The notes under the pieces were generated by a model. That model was given only the letters and a program-made list of their open reading frames with translations, was not told where the DNA came from and searched no databases. This document shows, one piece after another, positions 1-9,921 of a DNA stretch of 64,000 bases. Position numbers and translations under genes: made by a program. The stretch spans positions 184,712-248,711 of the forward strand of contig NW_006920882.1 in NCBI RefSeq assembly GCF_000417875.1, read 5' to 3'. This DNA is from Pseudozyma flocculosa PF-1. Its lineage: Eukaryota; Basidiomycota; Ustilaginomycetes; Ustilaginales; Ustilaginaceae. Numbering within the stretch: the first letter of the stretch is position 1; the number at the start of each line of letters is the position of its first letter.

Positions 1-2270
1 CGAGGCGCATCTCGGTCCTGCGCTTGACGAGCTTGACGGCCTCCCACACGACGTAGATCGACGCCGCCGCCATCATGGCAAAGCGCTTCATGTCCGACGC
101 CCCGCGCCCAAAGACGTAGAGGAAGATGCCGAGCTTGAGACCGAGGAAGAAGAGGGGCACCGTCATGGAAAAGATCTCGTTCCACGTCAGCTCGGCCAGG
201 CCCGCAAACGTCGAGCGCCAGGCCACCGGGACGAGCTGCGCAGCGGCAGCGCGACCCCGCGGCTGAGGATTCTGCGGATCGGCGCCTCCGAGCGGCGGTG
301 GAGCCGCTGCGGCGACTGCTGCCCTTGCTGGCAGCTGGGCGTGCAGATCGGGCGACAGCGCCGTCCCGGAGGCTGGGGACATGGCCGAAGGTGCAAACGG
401 CGCCACGTCGGCGGCTCCCGCCAAGAGGCTGGCGTGCATCGTCAGGCTGTTGAGCAGCTTGATCGTCGAGGCGAGACGCTCCATCCGGCCCAGGAGCTGG
501 GACATGGCCGCGCTCCTCTGTCGATCCGAGGGCGTCACGGCGAGCTGCAGTAGGTAAGGCAGGCCATTGCACTGCACCTCGTGATAGAGATACTCGAGCT
601 CCTTTCCGCCCGGGACGTCCGGTCGGCGGTCGAGAGCCGGCATATCGATTGGCTCCCAGCCAAAGAGCTCGTCTTCGACGGACTGCGCGAGCGAAAGGAC
701 ATCCTCGTCCTCGTCGGCGTTGTCGTCGTCGCTCTCTTCCCCGTCGCCATCGCCGGCGAGTGCCGAGACGGGAGCCTCGCCGCTGAGCTGGCCCTTCTGG
801 CTTGCTCGATACAGGCGCCGATATCGCTCCAGGTAGACATCGTGCAGCAGCGTAGCCGAGTCGACGAGCAGCGGGTAGTTGGCAGGCGCGGTCGCCATCA
901 GGATCTGCCTGAACTTGTCGTGGTCGTCGCTCGCCGGCGGCATCGATGACGCCGTCGTCATCCTGGCGGGCAGGGCAAAGTCGGCCACGGCCGTGTTCCA
1001 CCACATGCCACCGCCGAAGCCGTGCATGTCGGCACCGTCACCGGATCGGCTGCTCTGGCGGGATAGACGACCGGGCCGGGTGGTCGACGGGGCGTGGACT
1101 GGCGTTGCGCCGCTGCTGCGGGTGCTCGCTGTGCTGACGCTGCTGTGGCTGCCGGATGGCACGGGTCGATCTTCTGGCAGGGGCGTGGGCTGGGCCCTGG
1201 GCGATGTCCTCTGCGACTGCAGGGGCGACGACGTGGGCAGGGTGGTGAAGTAGGACGACGAGATGTCTCGGAGGCCAGGCGTCAAGAGGGGCGAAGCGAG
1301 TGGGACCTGGCGGAGGTAGGAGCTGCGTCGCGAGGGGGTCGGGCGGTTCTTTGGGTCGAGCCAGGCGTCTGGCCGGATGACGAGATGCACCGAGACGGGC
1401 TCGCTGGGGTCGGTCTGAACGGCCGATCGGTGGTGAAAAGAGGGGATAGATGGGCAATCATGGTGCGGGTAGAGCCCGAGCGTTGGCAGCAGGCAGGAGC
1501 GAGGAGGGGAGCGTGCGTACGAGGAGGTTTTGTGTGACGTGGCAAGGCAAGGTGGGGCGGGATGTGGGTCGTCGTGTGAGTACATGGCCGTCTGCTCAGA
1601 GGGAGAGAGAGAGAGAGAGAGCGCCAGGGAGAGAGGAAGCGGGTGGCAGAGGCGGCTTGCCCCAACTGCCACCACCACCACCACCACGGACCGCTCGAGA
1701 GACTGCACTCACGCCAACGGCAAATTCGGCGACGGTCTCTGTGTCGGCGAGGAGGCGGCCTGCACGGATGAAGCGCAGGCCCTGGGACCTTGGCTTTCCG
1801 GGCCAGGTCCTCTCGATGCTCTGCTTGATCTGGAGGACGGTGGTGTCGGGATGGAATCGGATACGGGCCGAGTCGCGGACGAGGGAAGGGCACTTGATGG
1901 AGAGGAGCACGCCCTCGCCGACGTCGGCCGAGATGTCGAGGGCCGAGAGGCTGGGAGCGCGGCTCATGGGTGCGCTGCCGGGGGTAGAGGGTGGCGCCGA
2001 GTGGTGAAGCGACATGGTGCCGCCGCCGCCGCTGCTGCTGCTGCTGCTGCTGGGAAAGGGACGGAAGGGATGTTGGCCCTGGGGCGGCGAGTCAAAGTGG
2101 GAGTCGGTGGCGCCAGAGTCGGTGGCGGCCTGCATGTGGGATGGGAAGCGGTCGTGAGGGGCGGGATCGTGGTCGGGGTTGCGTGCGGGGCCGTGGCCGT
2201 GGCCGGGCTGGTGGCGGAGCCTGATCGAGTGGCGCGGTATCGATTCGGGGGTGTCGGGGGGTGGTGTCAT
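1..2270 (-). CDS. HERP/HERPUD-like ubiquitin-domain ER membrane protein (3' part beyond window)
   Basis: Exons 1713-2270 and 1-1414 on the minus strand join in frame across an intron (1415-1712) with GTGAGT donor and CAG acceptor. The first 120 residues are low complexity with a poly-Ser run coded by a CTG-type repeat near 2033-2052. Residues about 121-200 form a ubiquitin-like domain (start VLLSIKCPSL; after the splice VSVHLVIRPD). An acidic and Ser-rich middle follows. At the window edge lie two hydrophobic segments (MTVPLFFLGLKLGIFLYVF and MMAAASIYVVWEAV). A ubiquitin-like head followed by a C-terminal membrane hairpin is the layout of HERPUD proteins, which act in ER-associated degradation; the role is inferred from that layout. 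The start at 2270 is the first ATG in the open frame that keeps the exon length divisible by three. The C-terminus lies outside the window. Confidence 0.75.
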
Positions 2271-2676
2271 TGTGTGGTGTTGCTGTCGAGGGTTGGGCCT
2301 GGTGGCGACGGGATGGCAGCAAGAAGAAAGGCAAGCAAGGTCAGCTTCCACGTTGGCAGATGCAGTCTTGAATCCGAGGGGAAAGCGGGGCGGCGGGATG
2401 CCACGCACGCGGGCACACCGATGTTGGACCCTTTTTGCCAGCGCAGCGCAGGCGGCAGCCTCTCCGCCTCTCCGCCTCTCCGTCTCTGCCTCTCCTCACA
2501 AGAGCCTCACTCTCACACCTGTGGTGACAAGACAGCATAGCCTCGCCTGGCCTGGCCTGGCCTTGCCTTGCCTGGCCTGCTTGCTTTTGCCTACCTCTGG
2601 TTGCCTGGATCTGCACACCACACCAGCATTCAAGGCAATCCAGACCAAACAGCCTGGCACCGCCATCACCTCCAAC
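2271..2676. other. Divergent intergenic promoter region
   Basis: This 0.4 kb segment separates the divergent HERP-like and HNH genes. It holds repeated CTCCGCCT units near 2458-2490 and a CCTGG pentanucleotide run at about 2546-2562. No gene or clear TATA box is seen. Confidence 0.5.
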
Positions 2677-4405
2677 ATGTCTGGCGACACCGCCATCATC
2701 TTGCCCGTGCTGCCCTCATCGACCGACAATCGAGGCAAGCGTTTCCGTATCTCGGTGCGCCTCCCTCGTCCTCGCACCACCTCAATCGCCGTGGCCCTAT
2801 ACGACTTCTTCGTGGCCTCGGATGCTCCCTTCAACCTCGACGGCTTCGGCACCCCAGCCGTACAGGAGCGCGTCCAGCAACGCCCCGTCGCCAACTCGCT
2901 ACAAGCGTACTCGACGCTCCTCTCGGCGTCATCGTCACAATCTCTGCAGAGCTCGCAACTTCACCACCATCACTCGTCAACTATCCCAACGCCCGCACCC
3001 GGACAAGGACCGCTCAGCGTCTACGAGGCCGCCTTGGGCGCTCCCGGCCGGGCACAGCGCCGCGATGCGCTGTTACCAAGGAAGGTAGCCCTTCCCAATC
3101 CGAGCTGGAAGCAGCTCACATCATCCCGGCCATAGTCGGAGACCACTTCATCAGACTCGTGAGCTCCTGGGCCACAGAGCCCACCGACACTCGGCGTCAG
3201 TCCAGCTTCATCGACAACCACGACACCACGCTCATCGACGACGCAGTCCGCAGTCTCGACATGCAAGGGTTTTCGCTCTTTGATCCGAGGATCAAGCCGG
3301 ACCTACTCGACGATATCGACACGCCCGCCAACGGGTTCTGGCTCAACGCTGCCATCCACAAGAAGTGAGTGTCTCCCAAGTCCCCTGGCGCCAGCCGCCG
3401 TCTGCCTCGGCGCCATTCCCAGGGCCAGACCGAGGACAGCAGCTCATCCGACACGAGCCGCGCAGCATTTGCCCACCCTGGCAGCTTCGACAGCGCGCGC
3501 TTTGCCGTGTTCCACGGACGCGTCGTCCCGCTCCTCGACTTTGTCGGCTGGACGCTCGAGAGAGGCGCCTGGATGCTCGCCACGCCAAGCACAGATGCGC
3601 GTCACGAGAGGCTGCAGGCCATCGTCGACGCATTCTTCATCTCGCACCAAGCCCCCTCGACCACGAGCGATGACGAAAAGGAGCTGCTCCGCACAGAGAT
3701 CAGGCTAGGACTCATCGACGCCGACGTGTGGCAATGGTTCCTGCTGCACATAAAGGTACGCCTGCCCTCGGTCAGAAAAGACGGATGCAATTGGCTGGCG
3801 CTCACTCGCGCCGCACCGCACCCTGCTTTTTCTTTGCGCACAAGTCGACATACAATGTCTATGAGGCGTACACGCCGGCCGTCACCAAGAAGTTCCTTGA
3901 AGACATGTTCAAGGTCCGCGATGGCGCGTCTGCCCCTGCTGCATCGGGAACCCGTCAAGGCAAGAAACGCAAGGTGGCAGAGGCAACGCAGCAGCCTGGG
4001 CCTGGCTCTTCGACTTCCGCTGACGCGTCTGGCGCTGCTGAGGCAACGAGGGACTCGGAGCATACCAGACGCCGCCCTTTGACGCCTGCTCCTTTTTCTG
4101 GCACTGCGCGGGAACCGGCTTATCTCAGCAGCGAAGGGAGCGGCTCCAGCCTTGGCAGCTCACTGAAGAGGAAGACAGTTCCTGGATCCCCTCCCCAACA
4201 GCAGGCCCGTACGGACGTGAAGGAGTACGGCAGCGGCTCCGAGGCCAAGGGAGGCGCCTTTTACGGCCGCAGCAACCCGCTGCGCGCAGATCTTGACACG
4301 GGCGACGACCACCGCGACCTCGACGTCGGCGGCGAACCCAAGGCGAGGGCTGTAGAGGTGGGAGGCCTGTCCGACGACGGCGAGCAAGATTACGAAGATT
4401 CCGAT

Positions 4406-4441
<36 letters not shown>

Positions 4442-4552
4442 AACGACGACGAGGACGAGGACGACGACGAGGAAGAAGATCACGGCGAACGCTTCGTCAG
4501 GTTCGTCCAGATGAGCCTGTCGGCCAAGTCGATGCTCAGCCACCCCGCCTAG
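2677..4552 (+). CDS. HNH endonuclease-domain protein with acidic C-terminus; apparent frameshift in exon 1
   Basis: The ATG at 2677 opens a conserved-looking N-terminal module (RGKRFRISVRLP, then ALYDFF) that recurs in a fragment near 56.1 kb. The frame runs to about 3065 (VYEAALGAPG, QRRD). The HNH core then continues in another frame: CAVT, LEAAHIIP, NGFWL and AAIH, split by an intron (3365-3484) that rejoins as HKNFDSARFAVF. The H, N and H positions of an HNH_2-type nuclease are therefore present. Exon 3485-3755 and a further intron (3756-3844) lead to the last exon, which ends in a Lys/Arg-rich patch and a long Asp/Glu run (4397-4485). I found no convincing intron that repairs the frame change near 3060-3070. 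It may be a small deletion, an assembly error or a decayed gene. Family function is DNA cleavage; the biological role here is unknown. Confidence 0.65.
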
Positions 4553-5224
4553 CCTTTCTAGCTGCGTCGACCGAGGCCGACTGTGCGGCCCTTGAGGCGA
4601 CGATGGTTTCTTGTCTCTCGTTACCCCCTCTTGCACATCGTCGGTGCGAGGTCTGGTCCGTGGCTCCGCCGCCTCGGCACACGCCGCACGCCTCGCTCGG
4701 CGTCGGGGCGGTCACCGTATGATATCCCGCGCATCGGATCGTGACCAAAAGGGCTCTCGGCGTAATGACATGATTGATGTCCGTTCGCTGCGTTGCCCGG
4801 TGGTGGATGATTTGTAGCATGCTGCACCGAGGCGAAGGTCGAGCCGGCTGTGCTTGGCGGGCCCGTCCAAGGTGGAGGCATCAAGATTTGTTGGCCCGGG
4901 CGCAGCCGCAGCCGCAGACCGGCAGGCGCCTTTTTGGCCCGTGTGCCTCGGGTGGCCGGCCCTCTCCACGCCGACCTTGGCAACCACCACCATCCAGGCC
5001 TCCGACTGCCCTCGCTTGGCTGGTCGACGACGACCCGCTTGCCCCCTTTCCTCGCCGTCACGTCGGATCTTGACTCGACAAGGCACAGCGCTATCTCTCT
5101 CCCCCTTTTGTGGCACTTGACCGCCATCCAGAGACGCAGGCGCAGCCGCAACAGCAGCAGCACCGGTAAACGCCTTGCCCCGATAATCGACTGGCGGCGC
5201 GCGAGGAACGACGCTCTTGCAACG
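4553..5224. other. Intergenic region upstream of VPS28
   Basis: About 0.67 kb between the HNH gene and VPS28. Open frames here are continuous with the VPS28 frame but show no conserved sequence, so I treat this as 3' UTR, promoter and 5' UTR. No TATA box stands out. Confidence 0.4.
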
Positions 5225-6121
5225 ATGGCCTCGCTCTCCGGGATGCACTCTTCGGGCGCGACCATCAACCCGTACGAGGAGGCGCAGCTGTACACGACCA
5301 ACTTTGAGCGGGAGCGGTACGAAAACATGTCGACGCTCTTTAGCGTCATTGTGACGCTCGACTACCTCGAGCGCGCCTACGTGCGCGAGTCGATCCGCGA
5401 GACAGACTACGCGCCCGCCTGCACCCGCCTCCTGGCGCAGTACAAGACGATCCTCAAGCTCGTCGTCGATCAGGAGGCCGCATCGTCGCACCCCATCCGC
5501 GACGTCGCAGACTTTATGCGGCTGTACAAGATGGACCACCCGGCCGCCGCCCACCGCCTCAGCATCGGCGTACCCGCCACCGTCGAACACGCATCCTCGT
5601 CCTCGTCCCAGACCTCGAGCGAGAGGGCAAAGTGGGTCGCCGAGACGACGCAGAACTTCATCACTTTCATGGACGCCCTCAAACTCAAGCTGCGCGCAAA
5701 GGACCAGCTGCACCCGCTCCTCAGCGAGCTGATGCGCGGCTACAGCAGGAGCGACGAGGTGTCCAAGGACAAGGACGGCGGAGAAATCAGGGCCAAGCTG
5801 CTCAACTGGTGAGTCGACCGAGGCGGCCCAGAAAACCAACGTAGGCGAGGAGAGACGAGCTGCGACGGCTGACCAGGCTCGACCGTCTCCATCCCTCGCA
5901 GGCTCATCAAGCTCAACCAGATGAAGGCCAGCGACGAGATCGACGAGGACCAGGCACGGCAGGTGAGTCCGCTCGGTCCATGCTCCTAGCCCTCGCCTTC
6001 AACTTCCGCGTGACCGACCGACTGACCTCGCTCCTGACGCCGCCCTCTCTTGCACCCACAGATGCTCTTCGACGTCGAGGGCGCCTACAACTCCTTCTTC
6101 CGCGCGCTCCAGGACGGCTGA
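5225..6121 (+). CDS. VPS28: ESCRT-I subunit VPS28
   Basis: Three exons (5225-5808, 5902-5962, 6062-6121) give 234 residues, close to the 220-240 usual for the family. The N-terminal core contains the signature around MSTLFSVIVTLDYLERAY, then the stretch with LLAQYKT and the FMRLYKMD segment. The C-terminal domain covers TQNFITFMDALKLKL to the end, where the second and third exons supply WLIKLNQMKASDEID and FDVEGAYNSFFRAL. VPS28 is the structural subunit of ESCRT-I that links to ESCRT-II in multivesicular body sorting. The start was chosen because it sits in CAACGATGG context and gives the family length, although the frame stays open upstream. Both introns begin GTGAGT. Confidence 0.95.
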
Positions 6122-6348
6122 GAGCCGCTTATTTCCATGCAAAACCCCCTCGCAACCCCTTGTACTTGTAGCAGAATCTCATGAACTTGTATGCCGCGCA
6201 CCAGCAGAAGGCGCTCTGACATTCGCCATGGATTCGATTTTCGGCTCGCTAGGCTGTGATGAGGCGGTACCTGGGTGCAGCGCAAAGGGGTATCGATGCG
6301 GCAATGTGCGCGATAGGTTGATAGGCGCGGCAGACGGGACGCCCACTT

Positions 6349-7918
6349 TCAGTCCTCTCGGACGATGCCAGGGAGGAAGAACTGGAATGCCCGGGACAAA
6401 GCAGAGCGGCGGTGGTGGTCACGTTCAGCCGCCGAGACTCTCTAGCGCCGCCTCGAGGGACACACACGATTGCCGCACTCACCGTCATGACGCCGCTGCT
6501 CTTTTCGACGTCGCCGATGTAGACGTAAAAGATGGCGCAGTGGTTGGAGCAGATGCACGCGATCGTCGTCGTGGCCACGACGTAGCTCGAGAGGAAGCGC
6601 AGAAACGACTTCATGTCGAGCATCACGCTCTTGTACTCGGACGGGTCCGAGGTCTGCTCCGGGTTCTGCGAGGCTGCGGGGCGGGCAAGGGCGACGAGCG
6701 GGAGGGAAAGGGCGACGAGCGGGAGGGAAAGGGCGACGAGCGGGAGGGAAAGGGCGACGAGCGGGAGGGAAAGGGCGACGAGCGGGAGGGAAAGGGCGCC
6801 GAGCAGGAGGCGAAAAAACAAAAGAGCAGAGGGGCCGGTCGTCAGTCGACGCTTTCGCTGGACACATCTCGCCATCGACGGCTCGTTGCTGCGCCTCGCC
6901 GCGCTCACCAGTGATGTGCGGGTGTGCGAGATCGGACCAGGTGGTCTCGAGCTTGACCTCGTCCTCGGCCACCGAGAGTTTCAGGTTGCCCTCGTGGTTG
7001 GCCGAGACCGTCAGGATGTCGGATAGGGAGCGCATGTGATCGACGACGGTGCGGAGGTTGACGAGCTTGGGCAGCACGATGTGGACCTTCGGCGCGGCGC
7101 GTCGGTATCAGAGCAGCAGCGGAAGGGTCAGCACCGAGCCTGCGACGTGCCTCGTCCCGACAGTTGCTGCGCACTCACGTCGGGAGCAGGGCAGAGAGGT
7201 TCCTTGATCTTGCTGAACTCGGTCGGCTTGAGCACCTTGATGAGAACGTCCTGGACGATCTCGATGTTGGAGCCGGTGTGGCTCTGCGCCGAGATGGCGA
7301 AGGAGAGAAGCGGATCCTTGTTGCGCTTGGCCAGGCGAAGTGTGACGCTGTAAGCGTTGTTGGCGGAGCGGAGGGCGCGGAGCAGGGTGTCGGGCGACAC
7401 TTCGAGGTTGATCTGGTTCTGAAAGTTGGACTCGATGCGGTAGTCCTCAAAGAGCGAGTCCTGCCGGGCAGGGGGGGCAGAGGGGGGCGGGGATCGCGAA
7501 GGTAGGGTCAGGGCAGGGCTTCAACTCGAGCAGAGCGGGTGCGCTGGCCGAAGACGTCGGACGCACCACTGTCATCTGGCTATAGGGAATGGGGGCGACG
7601 AGAGGGGAGAGCGAAGTCCACCCGGTCAGCCGCCTTTGCGCAAGGCTGTCCGTGTGCGGCAGAGCACCACTCACGACCAGATCTGGGCGCCATCACTATC
7701 GCCAGTGCAGATGAGGCGGATCTGCTCCGAAGTCAGCTGGATCACACATCGATTTGCGACCTTGCCGATCGACTCTGAGTGAGGCAGGAGCGAGGAGTGG
7801 GCTCGAATGGCATCAGCGGTCTTTGTCACTGTCTCTGCACAGCTGGTCTGGCCCTCGTCCACTCACGAACGACCCGGGTGAATATGGAGACATCCTTCAC
7901 CGAGGTGCGGAAGCGCAT
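6349..7918 (-). CDS. HUS1: DNA damage checkpoint clamp subunit HUS1
   Basis: Seven exons on the minus strand (7918-7867, 7774-7675, 7579-7567, 7460-7179, 7086-6909, 6673-6483, 6381-6349) join in frame to 282 residues; human HUS1 has 280. The start reads MRFRTSVKDVSIFTRVV, as in HUS1 proteins. Family landmarks follow in order: LTSEQIRLIC, WSQMTVDSLFEDYRI, LLRALRSANNAYSVTLRLAK, IKVLKP, CPAPDVHIVLPKLVNLRTVV, and the C-terminal FFLPGIV. The third exon is only 13 nt. Intron 5 (6674-6908) contains a 21-bp minisatellite. HUS1 is part of the RAD9-RAD1-HUS1 ring loaded at damaged DNA in the nucleus. The gene is divergent from PGK1 and convergent with VPS28. Confidence 0.93.
6689..6814. repeat. 21-bp intronic minisatellite in HUS1
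   Basis: Five perfect and one degenerate tandem copies of a 21-bp unit beginning GGGCGACGAGCGGG and ending GGGAAA lie inside HUS1 intron 5. The unit length is a multiple of three, so both strands show repeating open frames, but the splice sites place it outside the coding sequence. Confidence 0.9.
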
Positions 7919-8555
7919 GGCATGCTGCGGTCAACGGGCGGAGGGGGGAATACTCCTGCCGCTTTCTCCGACTTGACGTGGGCGAGCAATACGTTGCCGA
8001 TGCTGTCGGGTGCGATGCGAAAGTGATGATGGAGGAGCGGAGCCATGTCGCGAAGAAGAGCGAGAGCAAAGAGACCAACACTCGCCGCCCTTTTCCGTGG
8101 CAGACTCAGCTGGCACCCGGTCAGGTGGAGGCGCATGGCGTCGTCTGCCGGCCGATAGCGAGGATGCGGGTTGGGAGGGCGTCCGTGCAGCGAGCGCCCA
8201 ACAAGCGATCAGGCCAGCCAGGCGGGGTCGGAAGGGGCCCTGCAGCCCGCCAAAAAAAGTCGGCCGCGGAAAGATCCCGGCGATGCGATGTGATGATATC
8301 GGAAGGACCGACAGGCAGCGCGGCGCGGCGCTCGGGGCATCAGCCCCTCTATCCCGCCGCCGCCGCCCGCCCGCCTGCCCGGCCCTCTCGCTGCTTTCAC
8401 GCCCGGGCCTCACGTTGGCTGCTTCTCCTGCCTTCTCTTCATCTCCTTTTCTTACCGCCACCACCACCACCACCACCACCAACCTCACTGCCACCATCCT
8501 CGCCTCCCTCTGCAGACACGCTTCCCGCACCCTCCCACATCGACGACTAGCCACC
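7919..8555. other. Divergent HUS1/PGK1 promoter region
   Basis: The 0.64 kb between the divergent HUS1 and PGK1 starts ends in a pyrimidine-rich 5' leader with a run of CCA triplets (about 8457-8483) ahead of the PGK1 ATG, which has the strong context CCACCATGTC. C/T-rich leaders are common before highly expressed fungal genes. No TATA element was found. Confidence 0.5.
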
Positions 8556-9921
8556 ATGTCGCTCTCGAGCAAGCTCGCCATCACCGACGTCGACCTCAAG
8601 GACAAGAAGGTCCTCGTCCGCGTCGACTTCAACGTCCCCATGGACGGCGACAGGATCACCAACAACCAGCGCATCGTCGCCGCACTCCCCACCGTCAAGT
8701 ACGCCCTCGAGCAGAACGCCAAGGCCGTCATCCTCATGTCCCACATGGGCCGCCCCGACGGAAAGCCCGTCGCAAAGTACTCGCTCAAGCCCGTCGCCGC
8801 CGAGGTCTCCAAGCTCCTCGGCAGGGACGTCAAGTTCCTCCCCGACTGCGTCGGCCCCGAGACCGAAAAGGCCGTCGCCGAGGCCAAGGACGGCCAGGTC
8901 ATCCTCCTCGAGAACCTCCGCTACCACATCGAGGAGGAGGGCAAGGGCACCAACGAGGCCGGCGAAAAGGTCAAGGCCGACCCCAAGAAGGTCGAAGAGT
9001 TCCGCGCCTCGCTCACCAAGCTCGGCGACGTCTACGTCAACGACGCCTTTGGCACCGCCCATCGCGGCCACGCGTCCATGGTCGGCGTCAACCTCCCCCA
9101 GCGCGCCGCCGGCTTCCTCGTCAAGAAGGAGCTCGAGTACTTTGCAAAGGTCCTCGAGAGCCCCGAGAAGCCCTTCCTCGCCATCCTCGGCGGCGCAAAG
9201 GTCTCGGACAAGATCCAGCTCATCGACAACATGCTCGACAAGGTCAACTCGCTCATCATCTGCGGCGGCATGGCTTTCACCTTTAAGAAGACGCTCGAGA
9301 ACGTCAAGGTACGCAGCACCAGGGCGTCGTAGACCCTTGGCGAGGTTCCATGTCTGACCAATCTCCTTGCCTCCCTTTGCCCCGCGCCCTTCCCCTCGTG
9401 CCCCCTCCCCCTCCGCGCAGATCGGCAACTCGCTCTTCGACGAGGAGGGCAGCAAGAAGGTCGCCGACATCGTCGCCAAGGCCAAGAAGAACAACGTCGA
9501 GCTCGTCCTCCCCGTCGACTACGTCACCGCCGACAAGTTCGACAAGAACGCCAAGGTCGGCAGCGCCACCGACGCCGAGGGCATCCCCGACGGCTGGATG
9601 GGCCTCGACTGCGGCCCCGAGACCAGCAAGAAGTTCGCCCAGACCATCCTCGCCGCCAAGACCATCCTCTGGAACGGCCCCGCCGGCGTCTTCGAGTTCG
9701 AGAACTTCGCAAAGGGATCCAAGGCCATGCTCGATGCCTGCCTCGAGGCAGAGAAAAAGGGCGCCACGTGCATCATTGGAGGCGGCGATACCGCGACTCT
9801 GGCCGCTGATTACGGCGCCGAGGACAAGATTTCGCACGTGTCAACGGGTGGGGGCTCGTCTCTGTCGCTGTTGCAGGGCGATGTTATGCCGGGCCTCGAC
9901 TCTTTGTCTGAGCGCAAATAG
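8556..9921 (+). CDS. PGK1: Phosphoglycerate kinase
   Basis: Exons 8556-9308 and 9421-9921, joined over a 112-nt GTACGC intron, give 417 residues, the usual PGK length. The substrate-binding start [10 protein letters not shown] (residues 19-28), [15 protein letters not shown], the hinge-region [11 protein letters not shown], the nucleotide-binding WNGPAGVFE and the C-terminal GGGDTATL and STGGG motifs are all present. The enzyme transfers phosphate from 1,3-bisphosphoglycerate to ADP in cytosolic glycolysis. Codon use is strongly biased to C-ending codons, as expected for a very highly expressed gene, except in the last 60 or so codons. Confidence 0.98.

Noticed and set aside
6228..6914. Open frames with repeated GDEREGK or RERATSG units
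   Set aside because: They are translations of the 21-bp minisatellite inside a HUS1 intron.
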